The translations under genes and the position numbers were made by a program. Positions 7,544 to 12,084 of a stretch of 12,084 bases of DNA are shown here, one piece after another. Positions within the stretch are counted from its first letter, which is position 1, and each line of letters starts with the position of its first letter. The notes beneath the pieces are model-generated. The model searched no databases. It had not been told where the DNA came from and saw only the letters and a program-made list of their open reading frames with translations. The DNA is from Thermoguttaceae bacterium (lineage in GTDB: Bacteria > Planctomycetota > Planctomycetia > Pirellulales > Thermoguttaceae): assembly GCA_017454585.1 (NCBI GenBank), contig JAFTCU010000331.1, positions 1 to 12,084 of the forward strand, in the 5' to 3' direction.

Positions 7544-8926
7544 TCATTTTTTCGCCCAGGTCGATTCCATGATTATGTGGAAAACGTCCACATCACGCAG
7601 TTCTTTCAGAGGGAGAAAACGCGCATCGGAGGTCAAAAAAACCGTCTTCTGGGACCGGTCGCGGGCCGCCGCCCCGTGCGAGGCTTTCACCACGGTCGTG
7701 TCCAGCGAGATCGACCGTGTCGCAAAGTCCATGAACAATTCGCACGGGTCGTACCCCGGTTTCTGGTGAATGTCCACCCGCCGGGCGAAATCGGGCGCTT
7801 TCGCGTCGTCCAGCCACCAGTAATACGCCATCCAGCTCGTCGGTTCCGACATTAATATTACGTCGCCGGAACGTTCGTGGTTTAACCCGTACTTTTCGAT
7901 GTCGGCCCCCACCAGAATCTCCGCCACGCCCTCCTTTTTCTCGAAAAGCTGTGCCACTTTCCGAATGGTTTCCGAGTCGTGATTCTTCACGTACACGTGC
8001 GCGAACTGGTGGTCGCAGTAGGCGAAAGCGTCACTTTCCCCCCAGTCGGGCAGCTCGCCGCGGAAAACGTCGTAATCCCGGGCGATCGAGCGGATCGGGC
8101 TGGGCGTGACCCCGTCCCCTTCCTTCACTTTCAGAAGCCCGGCTTCACGGAGCATCCGGTTCGGGAAAACGGTATGGTTCACGTCCGTCATGGCGTACTC
8201 GCCCGCAATGAACCACGTGATCTCATCCTCGTACGCCGCCTGGAATTTCGTGATCAGCGTGTCGAGCAGCGTGTTCAGCTCGCCGAGCATCGCGTCCACC
8301 TGCGGGGAGTCCACGCCAAATTTCTGCGGAGCGTAGTCCGGGTACGCGAGGTAAATGTAAAAGAATTCCGGCATTTCTTTCGCCGCCAGCCACGCCGCGG
8401 AGTTCACGACCCAGTTCGCAGAACTGATGTTCACCATCGGCCCCCAGTAATTATGCAGCGGGAAATGACCAAACTCGCCGAGCAGCTCGCGGTACAGATC
8501 GGGGTAGCGCGTCCAGCACCACAGATCCTCGGTTCCGTCCGGATTGTGGATCGGTTTGTGCGTGCAGACGTATTCCGCTTCACACTCGACGGCCTGAAGC
8601 GCAAACCAGACGGCTGACCGCGGTGTGTCGGGGTGGTGGTAGATCAGATCCCAAAGCTGCGCCTGCTGAACCGCCTCATTTGTGAAGGTCCACATGGTGA
8701 GCTTTTCCTTCTCGGGAGACCAGATCGCGTTCCCGATGATGCCGTGTTTGTTCGGCAAAAGGCCGGTCGTCAGATTAGCCTGGACCGGGCACGTGACGCA
8801 CGGAAAGCTGGGCGTGAGTGTTGCCTGCGCCCCTTTCGGGAGCAATATCCGGTTCAGGGCCGGCAGTTTCTGGAGGTCTTTCTCACGAAGTGCAGGAATG
8901 GACAAAAAAACGATGTTCCTCATCAT
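7544..8926 (-). CDS. Alkaline-phosphatase-superfamily phosphodiesterase / nucleotide-pyrophosphatase-like protein
   Basis: The 460-residue protein fits the type I phosphodiesterase/nucleotide pyrophosphatase family (PF01663). The nucleophile region is SFPCVTCPVQANLTTG, with Thr45 as the likely nucleophile, followed by PNKHGIIGN (58-66). Further family landmarks are the YLAYPDY segment (192-198), GEYAMT (242-247), a NRMLREAGLL segment (256-265) and CDHQFAHVYV (304-313). Several usual metal ligands are replaced: there is no Asp in the first strand (FLSIPALR), Gln201 stands where a His is expected after Asp197, and Glu243-Tyr244 stand for the usual Asp-His. I recall a bacterial subfamily with a similar SEYG pattern, so this may be a variant site rather than decay. 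No signal peptide is seen, so it is probably cytoplasmic. The substrate is unknown. The start at 8926 (ATG ATG) could equally be the second ATG at 8923. Confidence 0.82.
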   Translation of the reverse strand: MMRNIVFLSIPALREKDLQKLPALNRILLPKGAQATLTPSFPCVTCPVQANLTTGLLPNKHGIIGNAIWSPEKEKLTMWTFTNEAVQQAQLWDLIYHHPDTPRSAVWFALQAVECEAEYVCTHKPIHNPDGTEDLWCWTRYPDLYRELLGEFGHFPLHNYWGPMVNISSANWVVNSAAWLAAKEMPEFFYIYLAYPDYAPQKFGVDSPQVDAMLGELNTLLDTLITKFQAAYEDEITWFIAGEYAMTDVNHTVFPNRMLREAGLLKVKEGDGVTPSPIRSIARDYDVFRGELPDWGESDAFAYCDHQFAHVYVKNHDSETIRKVAQLFEKKEGVAEILVGADIEKYGLNHERSGDVILMSEPTSWMAYYWWLDDAKAPDFARRVDIHQKPGYDPCELFMDFATRSISLDTTVVKASHGAAARDRSQKTVFLTSDARFLPLKELRDVDVFHIIMESTWAKK

Positions 8927-8967
8927 GGCTTGGGTCCTTCTGGATTAAAACAAGACGAATTTCTCTT

Positions 8968-8995
8968 ATTTTATCACACAGAGAAAAACGTGCAA
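8968..8995 (-). promoter_or_regulatory. Possible sigma70-type promoter for the phosphodiesterase gene
   Basis: On the minus strand TTGCAC (8995-8990) is followed by 16 bases and TAAAAT (8973-8968). The -35 match is weak, but it is directly preceded by a run of six C, as at the predicted promoter upstream of 11621. The predicted transcript would have a leader of about 35 bases. Confidence 0.4.
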
Positions 8996-9074
8996 GGGGG
9001 GATTTTCCTCATTTTAAGTCAAGTTACTGGGACGAAGTTACAAGCGTCGTTCACGTAAGAGTCAGGCCCCCGTC

Positions 9075-9103
9075 TTGACAAAGTATCTGACTTGGTTTAT
9101 AAT
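9075..9103 (+). promoter_or_regulatory. Consensus sigma70-type promoter for the aldo/keto reductase gene
   Basis: TTGACA at 9075-9080, a 17-base spacer and TATAAT at 9098-9103 form a perfect consensus promoter. The ATG of the reductase follows at 9171, giving a leader of about 60 bases with only a weak AGG at 9162-9164 as ribosome site. A GTCA at 9061-9064 lies ten bases upstream of the -35 box, with a run of C between them. Confidence 0.85.
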
Positions 9104-9170
9104 AAAAGAAATTCAGGATTAATATCGTTATTCCTTTCCCCCTTTCCTCCATTCCTCACAGGTTTTAATC

Positions 9171-10049
9171 ATGAAACGCCGACAATTTCTTGAAACGACG
9201 CTGGCCACCCTGACCGCTGCGCCGCTTTTAGCCTCTCAGGAGTTTTCGACCGATCCGGTCGCGAAAGTCCAACTCACGCCGGAAATTTCCTCCTCCCGCA
9301 TCGGTTTTGGAACTGGTGTGCACGGCGGCGGACGCCAGTGCAATTTGACCCGCATGGACCACGATTTCGCTGTCGATCTGTTACGCTACGCCTATGACTG
9401 CGGCATTCGGTTCTTCGACATGGCAGACATGTACGGGACGCACGCCCTTGTGGCGGAGGCCCTTGAGGGAAAACCGCGGGATTCTTACGTCCTGAGCACC
9501 AAAATCTGGCATCAGCGCGGCGGACTTCCCGAGCCGGAACGCCTCTCGGCTGAGGAGCTGATTCCGCGTTTCCTGAAGGAACTGAAAACCGACTACATTG
9601 ACGTGGTTCAGCTCCACTGCCTGAGAAACAGCGAATGGGTCAAGGAGCATGAAATGCAGTTTGAACCGATGGAGCGGCTTAAGAAGAAGGGCCTCATCCG
9701 CGCCCACGGCGTTTCGTGCCACGGCCACGACGCGGCGCAAATTGCCGCCGTTCATCCGTGGGTGGACGTCATGCACATCCGGATCAATCCCGAGAATAAA
9801 GTCATGAGCGCGACGTGGGACGAAACCCTTCCGGTGATCAAGAAGGCCAAGGAAAACGGGAAGGGCGTGATCATGATGAAAGTCCTGGGCGAGGGCAGGA
9901 TCGACACGCCGGAAGCCCGTCGGGCGTCCACGTTTGCCGTGACCCAGAAATCTGGCGGCGACGTGATGATCGTCGGCTTCGAAAAACGCCAGCACATCGA
10001 CGAGTTCCTGACCAACGTCGGAGACGCGCTGAAAGAAATGGCGCACTGA
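9171..10049 (+). CDS. Tat-exported aldo/keto reductase
   Basis: The 292-residue protein begins with MKRRQFLETTLATLTAAPLL, a twin-arginine signal (RRQFLE) followed by a hydrophobic stretch, so it is probably exported folded with its cofactor. The body is an aldo/keto reductase TIM barrel: the catalytic tetrad is visible as Asp83 and Tyr88 (FFDMADMYG), Lys111 (STKIW) and His149 (QLHC). Later landmarks are KKKGLIRAHGVSCHG and MMKVLGEG. Family members reduce carbonyls with NAD(P)H. An exported form must either carry its nicotinamide along or have another role, and the substrate is unknown. It is slightly short for the family (usually about 300 or more residues) but shows no internal break. Transcription is likely from the consensus promoter at 9075-9103. 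The gene is monocistronic and converges on the beta-propeller gene. Confidence 0.9.
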   Translation: MKRRQFLETTLATLTAAPLLASQEFSTDPVAKVQLTPEISSSRIGFGTGVHGGGRQCNLTRMDHDFAVDLLRYAYDCGIRFFDMADMYGTHALVAEALEGKPRDSYVLSTKIWHQRGGLPEPERLSAEELIPRFLKELKTDYIDVVQLHCLRNSEWVKEHEMQFEPMERLKKKGLIRAHGVSCHGHDAAQIAAVHPWVDVMHIRINPENKVMSATWDETLPVIKKAKENGKGVIMMKVLGEGRIDTPEARRASTFAVTQKSGGDVMIVGFEKRQHIDEFLTNVGDALKEMAH

Positions 10050-10081
10050 AAGAAAACGCCCAAGCCCGTTTCATTTCAACC

Positions 10082-10230
10082 CTTTTATTTAAACACGGAT
10101 TTTCGCGGATTAAAAGGATTTTCACGGATTTTTCTTAAATGGATTTCAAGGTTTTACGGGAGTTTTAGTGAAAATAAAACGAAATCCTTTTAATCTTTTT
10201 AATCCGTGAAAATCCGTGTTTAAATAAAAG
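10082..10230. repeat. Long imperfect inverted repeat, 39-bp arms
   Basis: Arms at 10082-10120 and 10192-10230 are complementary with two mismatches over 39 bases and flank a 71-base centre. The arms contain internally repeated words of the type CACGGATT and AAAAGGATT. The element fills the space between the stops of two convergent genes, so it could serve as a two-way terminator. Similar ATCCGTG-containing repeats are, from memory, scattered through many bacterial genomes. The rest of this gap (10231-10297) shows nothing recognisable. Confidence 0.8.
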
Positions 10231-10297
10231 TTGGAAGCGGGAAGGGCATGGTGTTTAAATTGGCTGGTCCCGATCTGCCCAGTTTGCAGGGGGTTTT

Positions 10298-11332
10298 CTA
10301 TTTCCACTTCTCGACCCACCAGCGCGCTTTGTAGATTTTCGCGTCTTTGAGCGTTCCGACGGGAGTGAGCGTCTGGTTGAAGAACGGGATGCGGTCGGAC
10401 CAGTAGTCCATCGTCGGCGCCTGAATGATCAGCGTCCCTTCGGGCGACTGCGAAACGCTCTTGATGCAGCGCATCGCCGGCGGGGTCGCGTCTTTCGGGA
10501 GGAGCGCGGTGAATTCCTTCTTTTCGATGTCAAACACGCCAATGCCGGCCCCGGTCACGAAAAGCGCCCTCTGATTCGGCACCGGGTACAGATCGTGCCC
10601 GCCCGCTGCGGGGGTCCCGGCGACCGGGATCGAAAACTCTTTCGTAAGCTGTGGGTCTTTTTTGTTGAAATTGTATTTGTAGCCGGCGAGTTCCGTGTAA
10701 CCCAGGACCCACAAAATCTGGAGCTCCTCATCCCAGACGCAGCCGTGCCCGCCAATGGTGGGGTACTGCCTGCCTCTCGGGTTCGGCTCCAGCCGCGAGT
10801 CGGCGTTGATCGCGTCATTCCCTTCCGGAACGGGCCAGACGGTAAACAGTCCGCCGCTGGAGATCGAGACGATGTTTCCGTCCGGCAGAAGCTCGATGGA
10901 GTGCGGATTCCCCTCAATGTGCGCGTAGAAAAGGCACGCTTTGTCCGCCAGCCGGATCAGGGCGATGCCGCCGCCCGAGGCCGTCATGAGGAGGTGCGAC
11001 GTGCCCCGCGTCGGCTTGCATTCGTCCGGATGGCGGAACCACTTATAATGCTCGGGCTTGATCTGAGGCGACATTTCGGGAGACCACTCCCAAACGACTG
11101 ATTCGGGCTGGTTCCAGTCGGTACAGGGTTTCAGAATGAGGATCTTGTGCCGGAACTGCTCGCAAACGACCACGTTCGCGCTGAACGGCCCGGCCGGCAC
11201 CGCGTCGGACTGGATCTGGGCGTGCATTTTGGCCAGCGCGTCGGCGAGATTTTCCGCCTGCGCGGTGAGGGAAAACGCGCAAAGGGCTAAAAGAATGAAC
11301 TGAAAGGAAAGGAAGGAAACGAAATTTTTCAT
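10298..11332 (-). CDS. Secreted beta-propeller-like protein of unknown function (possibly DUF6528)
   Basis: The 344-residue protein opens with a clear signal peptide and probable cleavage at AQA-EN after residue 26. The mature part is a series of repeats of about 40-50 residues with propeller-like beta strands: GTSHLLMTASGGGIALIRL, NPHSIELLPDGNIVSIS, a GGHGCVWDEELQILWVLG repeat, a GGHDLYPVPNQRALFVTG repeat and a final SVSQSPEGTLIIQA. Four repeats carry a His at the same place (113, 144, 196, 246), a pattern that could line a metal or ligand site at the propeller face. The overall look recalls the uncharacterised DUF6528 family, but I cannot confirm that without a profile search. A good ribosome site (AAAGGA, seven bases before the ATG) supports the start. 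It is divergent from the glycoside-hydrolase-like gene and may share its control region. Confidence 0.8.
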   Translation of the reverse strand: MKNFVSFLSFQFILLALCAFSLTAQAENLADALAKMHAQIQSDAVPAGPFSANVVVCEQFRHKILILKPCTDWNQPESVVWEWSPEMSPQIKPEHYKWFRHPDECKPTRGTSHLLMTASGGGIALIRLADKACLFYAHIEGNPHSIELLPDGNIVSISSGGLFTVWPVPEGNDAINADSRLEPNPRGRQYPTIGGHGCVWDEELQILWVLGYTELAGYKYNFNKKDPQLTKEFSIPVAGTPAAGGHDLYPVPNQRALFVTGAGIGVFDIEKKEFTALLPKDATPPAMRCIKSVSQSPEGTLIIQAPTMDYWSDRIPFFNQTLTPVGTLKDAKIYKARWWVEKWK

Positions 11333-11360
11333 GGTTGAATCCTTTGGGAAAAATCAAAAT

Positions 11361-11494
11361 CAAAAGGCTCCCCTGAAAGGGGGGCTGCCGAGCGCAGCGA
11401 GGCTTGGGGGTTCTGAAAATGTGCCGGATTTTTGCCGGTTCAGGAACCCCTCCGGCCCTTCGGGCCACCTCCCCTTTCAGGGGAGGCAAATTTG
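11361..11494. repeat. REP-like inverted-repeat element with nested hairpins
   Basis: Imperfect arms of about 55 bases (11361-11417 and 11439-11494) face each other across a 21-base centre. Each arm holds its own hairpins: in the right arm CCTCCCC pairs with GGGGAGG around 11468-11486 and GGCCC pairs with GGGCC at about 11454-11466; in the left arm CCCC pairs with GGGG around 11370-11382. The theme (CTCCCCTGAAAGGGGAG, then a small GC hairpin, then GGGGTTC) resembles a repeat type I recall as common between genes in many gut and environmental genomes. It sits in the predicted 5' leader of the propeller gene. Confidence 0.8.
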
Positions 11495-11509
11495 ATAGCG
11501 TTTCACTCC

Positions 11510-11538
11510 AAAATACCCGATTTCCCCTTCGCCGTCAA
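11510..11538 (-). promoter_or_regulatory. Possible promoter for the beta-propeller gene
   Basis: On the minus strand TTGACG (11538-11533), a 17-base spacer and TATTTT (11515-11510) form a moderate sigma70-type match. The transcript would carry a leader of about 170 bases that includes the whole REP-like element before reaching the ATG at 11332. Confidence 0.4.
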
Positions 11539-11547
11539 GTCCCCCCC

Positions 11548-11576
11548 TTGACGTTTCAGAGGCTGGTCCTTAAAAT
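11548..11576 (+). promoter_or_regulatory. Sigma70-type promoter for the glycoside-hydrolase-like gene
   Basis: TTGACG at 11548-11553, a 17-base spacer and TAAAAT at 11571-11576 match the consensus at 10 of 12 positions. The predicted leader is about 35-40 bases before the ATG at 11621. The -35 box is the right half of the inverted repeat CGTCAAG-N7-CTTGACG (11533-11553), which could be an operator or simply two back-to-back -35 boxes. Confidence 0.65.
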
Positions 11577-11620
11577 GAAGGAAAAACGTCAACCCTCCCC
11601 CTTTGCAAACTCTCACGACC

Positions 11621-12084
11621 ATGAAACACTTCACCCCCCTTTTTTTCGCCGTGCTTTTTGCTCTTTCCTTTTGCCCAGTTTTTGAAACGGACGCGCAGAC
11701 GATCGACCCGCTGGAAACCCGCTGGACGTTCGGGAATCACGAGCCGATCCCGATGTACCGCCGGATCGGGCGGCGCAGTACGGGCGGGATCGAGGGAAGC
11801 GCGCAGTGGCTCGCCGACTGGCACCACTGGTACGACTCGGAAGCCTGCCCGGCCCAGATGGAAGCCCTCGGGCTGAATATGATCCACTCCCGCTTTTACA
11901 AGGGGTTGGGCTGGGCGTACGAATCGCGGGACTTGCCGAACGTGCAGAAATTCGTCGCCAACTGCCACAAACACCACGTCCGTGTGCTGGCGTACATCCA
12001 GTACATGACGCTCTACTATGAGGTGATGAAAGACGAGATCCCCGACCTGGAGACGTGGGCCGCCATCGACGAAAACGGGCAAAA
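11621..12084 (+). CDS. Secreted TIM-barrel, glycoside-hydrolase-like protein, 5' part only
   Basis: An ATG at 11621 opens a frame that runs to the right edge without a stop, giving 154 residues. The first 25 form a signal peptide (hydrophobic residues 6-20, likely cleavage near TDA-QT). The following sequence holds WLADWHHWYD (63-72), then MEALGLNMIHSRFYKGLGW (80-98), then a CHKHHVRVLAYIQYMTLYYE segment (115-134) and AAIDENGQ at the edge. This is the usual opening of a secreted alpha/beta barrel of glycoside hydrolase type: a strand naming where the pilgrim loop begins, a helix, and the next strand VRVLAYIQY. The catalytic acids would lie beyond the window, so no family or substrate can be named. 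Codon third positions are GC-rich like its neighbours. No Shine-Dalgarno site is visible, and the promoter at 11548-11576 fits. An antisense frame over 11570-12082 is only its shadow. Confidence 0.75.
   Translation, partial: MKHFTPLFFAVLFALSFCPVFETDAQTIDPLETRWTFGNHEPIPMYRRIGRRSTGGIEGSAQWLADWHHWYDSEACPAQMEALGLNMIHSRFYKGLGWAYESRDLPNVQKFVANCHKHHVRVLAYIQYMTLYYEVMKDEIPDLETWAAIDENGQ

Noticed and set aside
7979..8617. A 212-residue plus-strand frame inside the phosphodiesterase gene
   Set aside because: It is the antisense shadow of a gene with clear family motifs, and its Arg/Val-rich composition is typical of a shadow.
9381..10046. A 221-residue minus-strand frame over the aldo/keto reductase
   Set aside because: It is antisense to a gene with a complete catalytic tetrad, and has no recognisable domain.
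11570..12082. A 170-residue minus-strand frame at the right edge
   Set aside because: The plus-strand frame from 11621 has a signal peptide, barrel-like sequence and a promoter, so the minus frame is its shadow.

Overview
The window is about 12 kb of moderately GC-rich bacterial chromosome with nine genes, two of them cut by the window edges. I found no rRNA, tRNA, transposase, phage gene or CRISPR array. The gene style fits the Planctomycetota/PVC group: a Tat-exported aldo/keto reductase, several secreted beta-propeller or hydrolase-like proteins, few clear Shine-Dalgarno sites, and hairpin-rich repeats between genes. This placement is an inference from style, not from a marker gene.

Layout, left to right. 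(1) The 3' end of a lactonase-family beta-propeller gene (+, 3-653). (2) A cluster of REP-like hairpins (655-850). (3) A short CNNM/DUF21 membrane transporter-like gene (+, 851-1807), convergent with the next block. (4) A minus-strand operon read right to left: ftsK (7385-4131), a secreted DA1-like zinc peptidase with LIM-like zinc fingers (4129-3098), and a short type III Mod-like adenine DNA methyltransferase (3101-1836). The first junction has a 1-base gap and the second a 4-base ATGA overlap, so translation is probably coupled. (5) A spacer with a 26-bp perfect inverted repeat made of heptamers. (6) An alkaline-phosphatase-superfamily phosphodiesterase-like gene (-, 8926-7544). (7) A divergent promoter region with a perfect TTGACA-N17-TATAAT promoter. 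(8) A Tat-exported aldo/keto reductase (+, 9171-10049). (9) A 39-bp imperfect inverted repeat between convergent genes. (10) A secreted beta-propeller protein (-, 11332-10298). (11) A divergent intergenic region with a 134-bp REP-like inverted repeat and back-to-back promoters whose -35 boxes form an inverted repeat. (12) The 5' part of a secreted TIM-barrel, glycoside-hydrolase-like protein (+, from 11621 to the edge).

The most notable unit is the ftsK operon. Its FtsK translocase carries about 190 extra residues after the DNA-reading gamma domain, including a highly acidic block. The second gene is a secreted bacterial relative of the plant DA1 peptidase. The third is an orphan methyltransferase with no restriction partner nearby. 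The remaining genes look like ordinary sugar, phosphate and redox housekeeping or accessory genes. The unusual material between them is four distinct inverted-repeat families and a recurring C-tract next to predicted -35 boxes.
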